Origin: Marinobacter sp. THAF197a
GTDB taxonomy: Bacteria > Pseudomonadota > Gammaproteobacteria > Pseudomonadales > Oleiphilaceae
Reading direction: 5' to 3'
Length of the DNA: 64,000 nt
Assembly: GCF_009363275.1 (NCBI RefSeq)
Contig: NZ_CP045324.1
Coordinates: 2,170,001 to 2,234,000 of the forward strand
The position numbers and the translations under genes were made by a program. This document shows, piece after piece, positions 16,080 through 25,275 of the stretch. The notes beneath the pieces are model-generated. The model searched no databases. It was not told where the DNA came from and worked only from the letters and a program-made list of their open reading frames with translations. Numbering within the stretch: position 1 is the stretch's first letter; each line of letters begins with the position of its first letter.

Positions 16080-18020
16080 TTATTCCGACGCCAGGGCATG
16101 GACAGGGTCCAGGTGAGCGGCTTTACGGGCTGGCAGAAAACCGAAGATCAGCCCGGTGGCAAAGGCACAGGAGAACGCCAGCACCATCGGCAACACCGTC
16201 ATATGAACGGGCGTGCCGAATGAGCCGATCAATTGGGTGGCAGTGATTCCCAGCGCGACACCGATCAGTCCCCCAATGGCGGAGACCAGCCAGGCCTCGG
16301 TAAGGAACTGCTGCAGAATGTTCCAGGCACGGGCGCCCGTGGCCATGCGAATGCCGATTTCCCGGGTGCGTTCGGTAACGCTCACCAGCATGATGTTCAT
16401 CACACCAATGCCGCCGACCAGCAAAGAGATCGCCGCGATCGAACCCAACAGCCAGGTCAGGGTGTTCTGGGTTTCGGAAATGGTGTCGATCAGCGAAGCC
16501 ATGTTACGGATGGTGAAATCCTCTACCCCTCCATGCCGCGCCAACAGGGTTTCATGGATGATCGCTTCGATGTCGCTCATCCTGCCAAGGTCAGCCACGG
16601 CCACCGTGATGTTGCGCAGGTGGGTCTGACCAAAAATACGCAAGCTGCCCGTTGTGTAGGGCACAAGGACCACATCGTCCTGATCCTGCCCCATGGGTGA
16701 TGCGCCTTTCTCCCCCATCACGCCAATCACCTGGAAGAGTACATTGTTCACCATCAGGTGCTTTCCCAGAGGGCTTTCACTGGGGAAGAGTGTATCGGCG
16801 GTGGTTTTACCCAATACCGCCACTGCGGCGTAGTTGAGCTCATCCTGTTCAGAAAAGAAGGTGCCTTCAATCACCGGCCACTGCCTGGCGACCGGAAACT
16901 GGTATGAGGTGGCGTTAATTTCTGCACGGTGGTCAAGGTTAAAGTACCGAAGCGTTTGCGAACCGGTTAGTTCAGGTATCGCTGCAAGAACCCCTTCTAC
17001 TTCATTGATTGCACGATAATCTTCGGGGGTTAGCGTAGTCACTGACCAGCGGCCACCACGCTGATCCGGGCCGCCGGGGCGTATCAGCAACAAGTCACTG
17101 CCCATGGTACTGATTCGATCAACCACGTCTTTCCTGGCCCCCTCCCCGATGGCCAACATGGTGATCACAGACGCCACGCCAATCACAATGCCCAACAATG
17201 TGAGTGCGGTTCTGAACAGATTGCTATGCAACGAGCGCACGGCACTTTTCAGGGCCTCCTGCCAGTCACTCAACACCACGCCATGGCGACCTGCTTCGAT
17301 CGCCGGTGAAGACGCTGCAGCGCTGTCATCCTGGCCGGTATCTCGAACCACTTCGCCGTCGGCGATATGGATCTGCCGGCGGGCAACATCGGCCACATCC
17401 TGGTCATGGGTGATCAGAATAACGGTATGCCCCTTACCAGACAGCTCCGTCAGTAGCCGGATAACCTCTTTACTGCTTTTGCTGTCAAGTGCGCCGGTCG
17501 GCTCATCGGCGAAGATCACCTGGCCACCGTTCATTAATGCCCGGGCAATTGAAACGCGCTGCTGCTGACCACCAGACAACTGGCCGGGGCGATGGGTAAG
17601 CCGCTCTCCCAGCCCCAGTTCAGTTAACAGTTTCTCAGCCCGCTCCCGGCGTTGAGCGGGCGCCCTGCCTGCATAGATGGCCGGAATCTCAACATTCTCC
17701 CGAGCGGTCATGCCCGGCAGCAGGTTGTAGCTCTGGAAGACAAAGCCGAAAGCCTCCCGGCGCAACAACGCCAGGTCATCCCGACTGAGCGCGGAAACGT
17801 CACAGCCGTCATACCAGTATTCCCCGGAGCTTGGCTGGTCAAGGCAACCGAGGATATTCATCAAGGTGGATTTTCCGGACCCGGAGGGGCCCATAATAGC
17901 AACGAACTCCCCCGGATAAATTTTAAGGTCAATGCCTTTGAGTACCGGTACGGCTAACTCCCCCTCCCCGAAAGAACGGGTAACGCCGCGCAACTCGATC
18001 AGAGGCCGGCTTGCGGTCAT
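16080..18020 (-). CDS. macB: MacB-type ABC transporter, fused ATPase and permease
   Basis: MacB is a mechanotransmission ABC transporter that drives MacA and an outer-membrane channel to expel periplasmic substrates such as macrolides, peptides or siderophores. The 646-residue product has an N-terminal ATPase with Walker A GPSGSGKST (about 44-52), signature LSGGQQQRVSIARAL and Walker B VIFADEPTGALD. Then come the four membrane helices of the MacB permease: one near 275, then a large periplasmic domain, then three near 525, 575 and 610. The final exons of the fold read REIGIRMATGAR and GLIFGFLPARKAA. Its start overlaps the macA stop by four bases. The substrate cannot be read from sequence. 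Confidence 0.94.
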   Translation of the reverse strand: MTASRPLIELRGVTRSFGEGELAVPVLKGIDLKIYPGEFVAIMGPSGSGKSTLMNILGCLDQPSSGEYWYDGCDVSALSRDDLALLRREAFGFVFQSYNLLPGMTARENVEIPAIYAGRAPAQRRERAEKLLTELGLGERLTHRPGQLSGGQQQRVSIARALMNGGQVIFADEPTGALDSKSSKEVIRLLTELSGKGHTVILITHDQDVADVARRQIHIADGEVVRDTGQDDSAAASSPAIEAGRHGVVLSDWQEALKSAVRSLHSNLFRTALTLLGIVIGVASVITMLAIGEGARKDVVDRISTMGSDLLLIRPGGPDQRGGRWSVTTLTPEDYRAINEVEGVLAAIPELTGSQTLRYFNLDHRAEINATSYQFPVARQWPVIEGTFFSEQDELNYAAVAVLGKTTADTLFPSESPLGKHLMVNNVLFQVIGVMGEKGASPMGQDQDDVVLVPYTTGSLRIFGQTHLRNITVAVADLGRMSDIEAIIHETLLARHGGVEDFTIRNMASLIDTISETQNTLTWLLGSIAAISLLVGGIGVMNIMLVSVTERTREIGIRMATGARAWNILQQFLTEAWLVSAIGGLIGVALGITATQLIGSFGTPVHMTVLPMVLAFSCAFATGLIFGFLPARKAAHLDPVHALASE

Positions 18021-19168
18021 CGCAGCATACCCCGGAAATTGCTGGTGTTATTGGAACCAGAACGCGGATCCCGGGAAATCAGCACGACCTTTTCGCCTTC
18101 CTTTACGCCGGAAACCACTTCCGTATGCACCCGGTTACTGACGCCGGACACCATGTCCCGCCATTCAACCTGGCCCGCCTGGGTCAGGACCTGCACCCGG
18201 CCCCGTTGAACCGAGGACACTGGCACACGCAGAACATCCAGGGCTTCGCTCTGAATGAAAAACACCTGGGCTGTCATGTTCGGTAGCAGTTTGCCATCGT
18301 CGTTATTGGCATCGAACAGGGCGTTGTACAGTACAACATTGTTGGTCACTTCCGGTGTCGGCTCTATGTACAGCAACTCGCCGTACACCTTCCGTTCCGC
18401 GTCCCCCAGGGTGGTGAAATAAACGCGCATCCCAGGCTCGAGTTTGCCCACATCGGCTTCCGATACCTGTGCCCGCACGCGCATGGTGGCCAGATCAGCA
18501 ATACGCATCAGAACCGGGGCCTGCTGTGTTGCATTCAGGGTCTGGCCCTGGCGGGCTTCAATGGACACGACCGTGCCGTCCATGGGTGCATAGATTCGTG
18601 CATACCCGAGGTTGGCTTCTTCCGCACGCAAGGTGGATGAGGTTTGTTCAATCTGGGCTTCCAGCATGGCCAACTGCGCTTTGGCGGATGCGAGAGAAGC
18701 CTCGGCGGTTTGCAGTGATTCCCGTGTAGTGGCTTCTTCTTTATAGAGGTTGGTCTGGCGCTGATACTGGATTTCTGCCAATCGCAATTGCGCCCTGCGA
18801 TCATCCAGTTGGGCCCGCTGATTCTTGAGCTGGGCCCGGGTGGCGTCTACTTTGGCCACGTAAACGGTCGGATCAATCTCCGCCAGCAAGTCGCCCTGGG
18901 ATACCGTTTGCCCCACTCGCACATGGATGGTTTCGAGCTGGCCAGACACCTGGGCCCCCACGTCCACATAGTTGCTGGGCTCTAACACGCCGGTAGCGGA
19001 GACCAGCTGCTGGATGTCGCCGCGGGTGACTTCGATGGTATTCAGTGGCGGCTGTTTGTTCCCGCCGTTCTGGAAATACCACCAGCCTCCGGCGGCAAGA
19101 ATCACCAGACCTGTGAAAACACCAACCCAGGTTGGCCAACGCCGGCGGTGGCGGGGAGCAAGTGCCAT
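18017..19168 (-). CDS. macA: MacA-type periplasmic adaptor (HlyD family)
   Basis: MacA is the membrane-fusion protein that stimulates MacB and bridges to the outer-membrane channel. The 383-residue product has a basic start, one membrane anchor (LVILAAGGWWYF, about 16-32) and a lipoyl half-motif (YVDVGAQVSGQLETIHV). A long coiled-coil hairpin follows at about 105-190 (RAQLKNQRAQLDDRRAQLRLAE). The beta-barrel part includes YARIYAPMDGTVVSIEARQGQTL. First gene of the macA-macB-nodT operon. The gap upstream to the GGDEF-EAL gene is about 104 bases. Confidence 0.93.
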   Translation of the reverse strand: MALAPRHRRRWPTWVGVFTGLVILAAGGWWYFQNGGNKQPPLNTIEVTRGDIQQLVSATGVLEPSNYVDVGAQVSGQLETIHVRVGQTVSQGDLLAEIDPTVYVAKVDATRAQLKNQRAQLDDRRAQLRLAEIQYQRQTNLYKEEATTRESLQTAEASLASAKAQLAMLEAQIEQTSSTLRAEEANLGYARIYAPMDGTVVSIEARQGQTLNATQQAPVLMRIADLATMRVRAQVSEADVGKLEPGMRVYFTTLGDAERKVYGELLYIEPTPEVTNNVVLYNALFDANNDDGKLLPNMTAQVFFIQSEALDVLRVPVSSVQRGRVQVLTQAGQVEWRDMVSGVSNRVHTEVVSGVKEGEKVVLISRDPRSGSNNTSNFRGMLR

Positions 19169-19272
19169 TCAGAAGTTCTCCATACGCTCTGGTCAGCGGC
19201 AACCATAGAGAACGTCGGGGAGAAAAAAAAGAGTATGCTCAAGGTTTTGCCAAACCTTTACATAGCCCCGGT

Positions 19273-21645
19273 TCAGCTACCAACTGCGGTAACCGCAACC
19301 GTTTGCCAGCGGAAATTCGCGGCCCAGTCATAAGCCTGCTGGTAAGGCATCGGCCTCGCATAGTAGAACCCCTGCCCTAGATCGCACCCGAGTTCGATCA
19401 GACGAGCGTGATGCTCAGCGTTTTCAATGCCCTCAGCCACCACCCGTCGGCCGAAGCTGCGGGCCAGGCCCAGTATCGCGGTGACCACCATATCGCTCTC
19501 CGGATCGTCCAGCATGTCATTAACAAACGAACGATCAATCTTGATCTCGTGGGCAGGAAGCTTACGGAAGTAGTCCAGAGAAGAATAGCCGGTACCAAAA
19601 TCGTCCAGCGACAACTCCACCCCCAAGTCCCGACACTGCCGAAGCGTGTCAATTACCAGGCTGGCATCATCCATGACGGTGGTTTCAAGTAGCTCCAGAA
19701 TCAGACGGTGGCGGAGCCCGCGGGGCAAGCGCTCGACTGCCTGGGCCAGATCTTCCGGGAAGGTTTTGCCCAGAAAGTGCGATGGGCTGAGGTTCACGCT
19801 CAGGGAATAGGCCAAACCCTGACTATTGAACAGCAACAGTTTGTCGACGGCTTCATTGATCACCAGGTTGCCAACGGTGCGAGCGTATTCGGTGTATTCA
19901 ATATGTTCCAGAAAGTGCCCCGGGGCCAGCAAGCCATCATCGGGATGATTCCAGCGAATAAGGGCCTCAAAGCCTTCGATGGTCTGGCGCTTATAATCAA
20001 TCTTGGGCTGGTAATACAGCTCCAATTCCGCACGACTGATGGCCTGGCCAATCTGCTCCAGAACCCTTACTCGCTCTTTCCGGGTAAAATGGGACTGCAA
20101 ATCAAAGATTTTGTAGGCGTTCTTGCCGGATTCTTTGGCTGCATACATCGCCTGGTCCGCGTGGCGAAGCAGTAAATCGGTATCTGCGTCGTCATCCGGA
20201 TACACTGTCACGCCCATGCTGCCAGACAGGTGTAAAACAAAGTGCCGGTAACTTATGGGCTGGCGGATGGCTTCCAGAATGCGAGAATACACTCGCTCAT
20301 CGTCTACATCCCGCAGTATCGCCACAAATTCATCACCGCCAAGACGGGCAATCAAATCGTGGCCCCGCACGGTATTCTTCAGCCGCTCTGCAATCGACTT
20401 GAGAACTGCGTCGCCAACGGAGTGACCATGCTCATCATTGATCTCCTTGAAACCATCAAGGTCAATAAAACAAACCGCCACGGTGCCTTTGCGCTGCTTA
20501 GCTTCAAACAGCTCCTGTTCAAACAGTTCCGTTAACCGTCTGCGGTTGGGCAGCCCGGTCAGGGCATCAAAATTAGCGGCCTGTTCCAGGCTCAGTTGGT
20601 GCTCTCGTTTTTCCTGATAAAGACGTTTCCGTTCAATCAGGGTGCCAACGGTCTGCAGCAGCGGGGCAAGGTCGTCGGCAAGGCTTTCTTTATAGCCGCC
20701 CACCCGGTTGGCCAGGCCAACCAATCCGATCAGATTCCCGCCACTGTATACCGGCAACCCGATGTAACTGGTGATTGGAGGGTGGCCAGGTGGCAAACCA
20801 CCTCGGCGGGAATCGTTTGCATAGTTGTTGGCAAGCACCACACCGCCAGATACCAACCCTGCACCTAAGAGGTTATCCAATCTCTCAAACAGCATGCCCC
20901 TGCGTTCTACCTGCTGGAACAGGGCCTGGGTTTCAGGGCTCCAGGCGATGTTGGTGATAGCGCCTACCTTGAGGTACGGCGTGCCATCGTCGTGATACAA
21001 CACCTCACCGATAAACCCGAACTGGCTACCCGTAAGGGCCAGCAAGTCTGCCAGCATCAACTCGAACGCCGCCCGCTCGTTGTCATTGGTCAGAAAGACA
21101 TTCTGAGCCCTCTGGATGGCCCGGCTGAGATGCGACACCGCGACGTCACCCGCGTCTCCTCCAGAGAGATAGGCACATTCCAGCTCGTCTTCGATGAGAC
21201 TCGCCAAAGTACGAAGTACATCCAGGTCCACTTCCTGAATCTGACGGGGCTTGTCATCAATAATGCACAAAGAACCAAGTTTGAAACCACTGGGTTCCCG
21301 GACAGGAATACCAGCGTAAAACCGGATGTGTGGGTCACCGGTGACCAGAGGATTCGATTTGAAGCGGGGGTCCTGGGTGGCATCTTCAACAATAAACGCT
21401 TTGTCCTGGCGGATAGCGTAATCGCAGAATGCCACTGAGCGCGGTGTTTCACGAGCCTCAATGCCGTCCTTGGATTTAAACCACTGGCGCTTATCATCCA
21501 GAACGGTGAACAAGGCCGTTTTGACGCCATAAAACTGGCGGGCGATTCGAACCAGCCGGTCAAACCGCTCCTCTGGTGGCGTATCCAGAATCCCTAACTT
21601 CTCAAGCGCAGTGAGGCGCCTTTTTTCCATAGGGTCCAGGGACAT
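19273..21645 (-). CDS. GAF-GAF-GGDEF-EAL cyclic-di-GMP signalling protein
   Basis: This is a cytoplasmic dual-domain protein that could make and degrade cyclic-di-GMP. In the 790-residue product, two GAF sensor domains (about 20-155 and 175-340) precede GGDEF (about 355-510) and EAL (about 530-780). The GGDEF domain has an intact ARLGGDEF active site and an RGHD inhibitory site five residues before it. The EAL domain keeps EALIR, ELLET, DDFGTGYSS and the KIDRSF lysine, so both activities look possible. No membrane segments are seen. The first GAF contains a FYAGIPV block typical of redox/light-type GAF domains, but the ligand is unknown. GGAG lies about ten bases upstream of ATG 21645. Confidence 0.92.
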   Translation of the reverse strand: MSLDPMEKRRLTALEKLGILDTPPEERFDRLVRIARQFYGVKTALFTVLDDKRQWFKSKDGIEARETPRSVAFCDYAIRQDKAFIVEDATQDPRFKSNPLVTGDPHIRFYAGIPVREPSGFKLGSLCIIDDKPRQIQEVDLDVLRTLASLIEDELECAYLSGGDAGDVAVSHLSRAIQRAQNVFLTNDNERAAFELMLADLLALTGSQFGFIGEVLYHDDGTPYLKVGAITNIAWSPETQALFQQVERRGMLFERLDNLLGAGLVSGGVVLANNYANDSRRGGLPPGHPPITSYIGLPVYSGGNLIGLVGLANRVGGYKESLADDLAPLLQTVGTLIERKRLYQEKREHQLSLEQAANFDALTGLPNRRRLTELFEQELFEAKQRKGTVAVCFIDLDGFKEINDEHGHSVGDAVLKSIAERLKNTVRGHDLIARLGGDEFVAILRDVDDERVYSRILEAIRQPISYRHFVLHLSGSMGVTVYPDDDADTDLLLRHADQAMYAAKESGKNAYKIFDLQSHFTRKERVRVLEQIGQAISRAELELYYQPKIDYKRQTIEGFEALIRWNHPDDGLLAPGHFLEHIEYTEYARTVGNLVINEAVDKLLLFNSQGLAYSLSVNLSPSHFLGKTFPEDLAQAVERLPRGLRHRLILELLETTVMDDASLVIDTLRQCRDLGVELSLDDFGTGYSSLDYFRKLPAHEIKIDRSFVNDMLDDPESDMVVTAILGLARSFGRRVVAEGIENAEHHARLIELGCDLGQGFYYARPMPYQQAYDWAANFRWQTVAVTAVGS

Positions 21646-22081
21646 ACGGGTTTTGCTCCGCGCAAGGAAACACCAGACAGGGCCGTTAGGCCGTATCAGT
21701 TTTTCAGAAGAGGTAACAACAAATCCCTCTATCTACCTGACATCAGTGTAGATCAAGGCAGGGTCAGAGTTATTGGATTTTAGTAACCAGACACCAACGC
21801 GTGAACTACCAGCACGCTGCATTTCGAATAGACAAATAGCCCCTGTGGGTTAATGCCTATAAGAAATAGCTTTCTATTCAGACCGGGCAGGAGTACAGTG
21901 GCCCTCGTTGGAAAGATTTAGCACAGCACTCATCAATAAGACGCATCTCTGTTGTAAGTTGTAACAAGTAGCTTTCGTCCTGTTTTTGATCACGCCAGTT
22001 TTTTGTTTCCGCACACCGCTGACCAAGCATCACAACGAAGTTTGGCGGCACATAAAATGATTGAATTCAGGATTTATAACT
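21646..22081. other. Divergent intergenic region, upstream of the cold-shock gene
   Basis: These 436 bases separate two divergent genes and hold both promoters. The A/T-rich stretch directly before the cold-shock ATG would provide a long leader, as known for cspA-type mRNAs whose leaders act as temperature-sensitive structures. I see no coding frame and no obvious RNA gene. Confidence 0.5.
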
Positions 22082-22288
22082 ATGTCTACTGTTACCGGTA
22101 CTGTTAAGTTTTTCAACGAATCAAAAGGTTTTGGCTTTATCACTCGTGAAGGCGGCCCGGACGTTTTCGTTCACTACAGCTCCATTCAGGGCGGCGGCTT
22201 CAAGACTCTGGCAGAAGGCCAGCAGGTTGAATTTACCGTTTCTCAGGGCCAGAAAGGTCCTCAGGCGGATAACGTAGTAGGTCTGTAA
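22082..22288 (+). CDS. Cold-shock protein (CspA family)
   Basis: This is a single-domain RNA/ssDNA chaperone that melts RNA structure. The 68-residue product contains RNP1 (KGFGFI) and RNP2 (VFVHYS), both intact, in the standard TVKFFNESKGFGFITREGGPD-type arrangement. I chose ATG 22082 (MSTVTGTVKFF) because CAGGA lies nine bases upstream and the length matches the family; a frame extending to 22061 is spurious. A strong terminator follows within 25 bases, so it is monocistronic. Which paralogue it is, and whether it is truly cold-induced, cannot be told. Confidence 0.95.
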   Translation: MSTVTGTVKFFNESKGFGFITREGGPDVFVHYSSIQGGGFKTLAEGQQVEFTVSQGQKGPQADNVVGL

Positions 22289-22310
22289 TTTTACAGCCCT
22301 GATACGATAG

Positions 22311-22336
22311 AAAAAGGCAGCTTCGGCTGCCTTTTT
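22311..22336 (+). terminator. Rho-independent terminator after the cold-shock gene
   Basis: AAAAAGGCAGC, a TTCG tetraloop and GCTGCCTTTTT form a perfect stem with a T-tract, 22 bases after the csp stop. The symmetric A-tract means it could also stop transcription on the other strand. Confidence 0.92.
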
Positions 22337-22502
22337 CGTTTTAGGCGTGAAAAGTTTGCAACACCGCGAACAACATCCTCCCTTCCCGATCATTACCTGT
22401 AGCATCCGCCCCCTGGTCAGGCTTTGCCACTAGGCTTGTTGCGGTTCGAAGAAATCTCTCTCCCTCCATCGGTTTACTCTGCCACGCGCCCCCTTACAAG
22501 CA

Positions 22503-22532
22503 TTGGGCGATCCGAAACATAGCACCTATACT
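22503..22532 (+). promoter_or_regulatory. Candidate sigma-70 promoter of the PAS-GGDEF-EAL gene
   Basis: TTGGGC (22503-22508) and TATACT (22527-22532) are 18 bases apart and 68 bases upstream of the ATG at 22600. The other 280 bases between the csp terminator and this gene show no coding frame or RNA gene. Confidence 0.4.
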
Positions 22533-22599
22533 GCCCTAAGCAGCTGAAAGATATGGCGGGTATTTTGATTTCTGCAGACGCGCGTTTGGGAGGCATAAA

Positions 22600-24354
22600 A
22601 TGTCGGCTCGTAATGGACCGAAAGGACACCGTTCATCCGCTGACGACAGTGGGCGTTTGCGGGCTTCCGCCAAGCAGAGCGAGCAAGATTTCTATGAGCT
22701 GATCGAAAGCCTTCCAATGGTCGCAGTTCAAGGCTATGACAGGAAACGCCGGGTAATCTATTGGAACGATGCCAGCCGACACCTCTACGGCTATACCCGG
22801 GAAGAAGCCGAGGGTCAGCTGCTGGAAGATCTGATCATTCCGGACCATATGCGCGAGGGCGTAATAGACGCCCACCGGGATTGGTTGGAGAGCAACATCA
22901 GCATTCCACCAGAAGAAATTGAGTTAAAGCACAAGGATGGGCACCTCGTGCCGGTTTACTCCAGTCACGTCATGATCAAGCAGGACACTGGCGACTGCGA
23001 AATGTTCTGCATTGATGTCAGCTTGCAGGAGCAGAAGAAAGCCAACGACAAACTCCAGTGGATGGCTAATTTTGACGACCTGACTCAACTGCCCAACAGA
23101 CGGATGATGGAAGTTGAACTGTCGGCTCGCCTGATGGAGGCAGAACGGCGCCAAAGCGGCGAGATCGCCGTTGTGTTTATTGACCTGGACAATTTCAAAC
23201 TGATCAATGACACCCTGGGGCATCACTATGGAGACGAACTGCTGCTGGATGTTGCGAATGGCCTAAAGGGGGAAATTCGTTGCTGCGACCAGCTTAGTCG
23301 CTTCGGTGGCGATGAGTTCGTACTCTTGATGTTCGATTTTGACGGTCCCGAAAGCATTCATGAAGTATTTCGCCGCTTGAGCAGTATGCTCGAGCGTGGC
23401 TTCGTTCTGAATGGCGCTTGCTATCAAGTCACCGCGAGTTTCGGCGTCAGTCTTTACCCCAATGATGGCACGACGGTCCCAGAATTGATGGGAAACGCCG
23501 ATGCCGCGATGTATCAGGCAAAGGAAAGCGGCAAAAACAGCATCTGTTTTTATACCTCAGACATCAATGATCGCCTGCTTCATTATCAGAAAATAACGGC
23601 GCTCCTCCGTAACGCTCTGGTTGCAGGCACCCTGCAACTGTATTTCCAGCCCCAAATTGATCTGAAAAACGGGCGCATGCGGTCATGTGAGGCCCTGCTG
23701 CGCTGCTTTGATGAAAATTCACGGCCTGTACCCCCGGATATCTTTATACCGGTGGCAGAAAAATCAGGACTGATTAACCGCATTGGAGACTGGGTTATTG
23801 ATGCAGCCTGCAAACAGCTTACGGCCTGGAAGGGTACGGCGCTTGGGGACCTGCGAATTGACATCAATTTGTCGGGCAAACAACTGACAAACCAACATTT
23901 GGCCAGCCATATCCTGCAGAAGTTGCACCATCATGACCTGCGTCCTTCCCAGTTAGGCGTAGAGCTAACAGAAAACGAAGTGATCGAAGGTGATGAAGTA
24001 CAGATTGGTCAACTGGAAAGACTGAAAAACGCCGGGGTGCACATTTCCATTGACGATTTCGGCACCGGTTATTCTTCGTTGCTCTATTTGCGTAAACTGC
24101 CCGTTTGCAGCCTGAAGATTGACCGGAGCTTTCTGCACCATGCCATGGAAAACAACAGTGATATGGCGATCATGCAAGCCATCATCACCGTTGGGCACAG
24201 TCTCGGCTTGAGCGTAGTCGTGGAAGGCGTGGAAACCAGTGAACAAGACAATCTCGTCAAGACCCTGAGCTGTGATCTGGCTCAGGGATATCTTTACGCC
24301 AGGCCCATGCCAGCCGATTCAATGCCAGCGTATCTGGTGAGTATGGGGGAATAA
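22600..24354 (+). CDS. PAS-GGDEF-EAL cyclic-di-GMP signalling protein
   Basis: A soluble dual-domain cyclic-di-GMP protein of 584 residues. A PAS sensor domain (about 30-145, with WNDASRHLYGYTREE) is followed by GGDEF (about 155-315) and EAL (about 330-580). The diguanylate cyclase site SRFGGDEF is intact, with an RCCD inhibitory site five residues upstream. The EAL side keeps EALLR, ELTEN, DDFGTGYSS and KIDRSF, so phosphodiesterase activity is also plausible. GGGAGG sits eight bases before ATG 22600. It stands alone, with a terminator upstream and a convergent SDR gene downstream. The direction of net activity cannot be predicted. Confidence 0.93.
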   Translation: MSARNGPKGHRSSADDSGRLRASAKQSEQDFYELIESLPMVAVQGYDRKRRVIYWNDASRHLYGYTREEAEGQLLEDLIIPDHMREGVIDAHRDWLESNISIPPEEIELKHKDGHLVPVYSSHVMIKQDTGDCEMFCIDVSLQEQKKANDKLQWMANFDDLTQLPNRRMMEVELSARLMEAERRQSGEIAVVFIDLDNFKLINDTLGHHYGDELLLDVANGLKGEIRCCDQLSRFGGDEFVLLMFDFDGPESIHEVFRRLSSMLERGFVLNGACYQVTASFGVSLYPNDGTTVPELMGNADAAMYQAKESGKNSICFYTSDINDRLLHYQKITALLRNALVAGTLQLYFQPQIDLKNGRMRSCEALLRCFDENSRPVPPDIFIPVAEKSGLINRIGDWVIDAACKQLTAWKGTALGDLRIDINLSGKQLTNQHLASHILQKLHHHDLRPSQLGVELTENEVIEGDEVQIGQLERLKNAGVHISIDDFGTGYSSLLYLRKLPVCSLKIDRSFLHHAMENNSDMAIMQAIITVGHSLGLSVVVEGVETSEQDNLVKTLSCDLAQGYLYARPMPADSMPAYLVSMGE

Positions 24355-24373
24355 AACGGCCCTTCAGTAACCG

Positions 24374-25174
24374 TTATGGGCGAATCTTCTCCCCAAGCTT
24401 TTTATCCATCAGCCTGAACAACGGCTGGGTGTAACGTGTAACCGGACCTGGTAACGCCGCAAGCGCAATGCTGCCGGCAGTCCCCATCAGGCTACCAACC
24501 CTTGCCGGCCCTTCATCTACGGCCTTGACGATCCATCCCGCAGCCTTATCCGGAGTCATCATCGGCATGTGCTTGTAAATGCTGGTTTGTGACGACATGG
24601 GCGTGCGCACCATCGGGTAGTACACTACGGTAACGTCGATCCCCTGATCCCCCATTTCGGCCAACAAAGAACGAGAGAAAGACTCCAGCGCAGTCTTGCT
24701 GGCCAGGTAGGCGGAGAACAAGGGAATCGGAACCTGGGAGGACAAGGTGGAAATGTTCACCACCTGCCCCCGGCCCTGTGCCAACATCCTTGGAAGTAAC
24801 TTCAGCGTCAACCCGACCGCAGCAACGTAGTTGATATTCATGGTTCGCTGATAGTCGTGCAACCGGTCCAGCGCCTCGGCGATGGGGCGGCGGATGGAGC
24901 GGGCAGCATTATTGACCAGCACATCCACCCGTTCGTGTTCTGCCAGTATCCGATCCGCAACCGACTGCAAGCCGGCTTCATCGGTCAAGTCTGCCGGGTA
25001 TACCCAGGCTTTGCCGCCCTCGGCGATGATAGCCTGCTGCACCCTCTTCAACTCATCTTCTCGACGGGCGACGAGGCAAAGGCGCGCCCCTTTTCGGGCC
25101 AATTGATAGGCTGCCTGTTCCCCAATACCGCTGGACGAGCCCGTCAGAACAATGGTCTTGCCGCTCACACTCAT
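24374..25174 (-). CDS. Short-chain dehydrogenase/reductase
   Basis: This is a classical SDR, an NAD(P)-dependent oxidoreductase for alcohol or ketone substrates. The 266-residue product has the cofactor motif TGSSSGIG near residues 9-16, the NNAA motif and the catalytic SAYLASK (Tyr and Lys). I chose ATG 25174 (MSVSGKTIVLTG) because GGAG lies eight bases upstream; a longer frame to 25234 adds 20 basic residues without a ribosome site. The C-terminal part (MSSQTSIYKHMPMMTPDKAAGWIV region) resembles SDRs found with fatty-acid or lipid metabolism in Marinobacter-like genomes, but the substrate is unknown. It is divergent from the oxidase at 25276. Confidence 0.87.
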   Translation of the reverse strand: MSVSGKTIVLTGSSSGIGEQAAYQLARKGARLCLVARREDELKRVQQAIIAEGGKAWVYPADLTDEAGLQSVADRILAEHERVDVLVNNAARSIRRPIAEALDRLHDYQRTMNINYVAAVGLTLKLLPRMLAQGRGQVVNISTLSSQVPIPLFSAYLASKTALESFSRSLLAEMGDQGIDVTVVYYPMVRTPMSSQTSIYKHMPMMTPDKAAGWIVKAVDEGPARVGSLMGTAGSIALAALPGPVTRYTQPLFRLMDKKLGEKIRP

Positions 25175-25275
25175 GAATACACTCCGGTTTCTTGTCTTGT
25201 TTTTATAACGCCACCTTGATACACCTTGGCGCACCTCTGCCGAAAGGCTTCAAATATAACAACGTGATAAACGCC

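Noticed and set aside
21957..21975. Repeated GTTGTAA in the cold-shock gene leader
   Set aside because: Two short direct copies only; no stem or known element could be supported.
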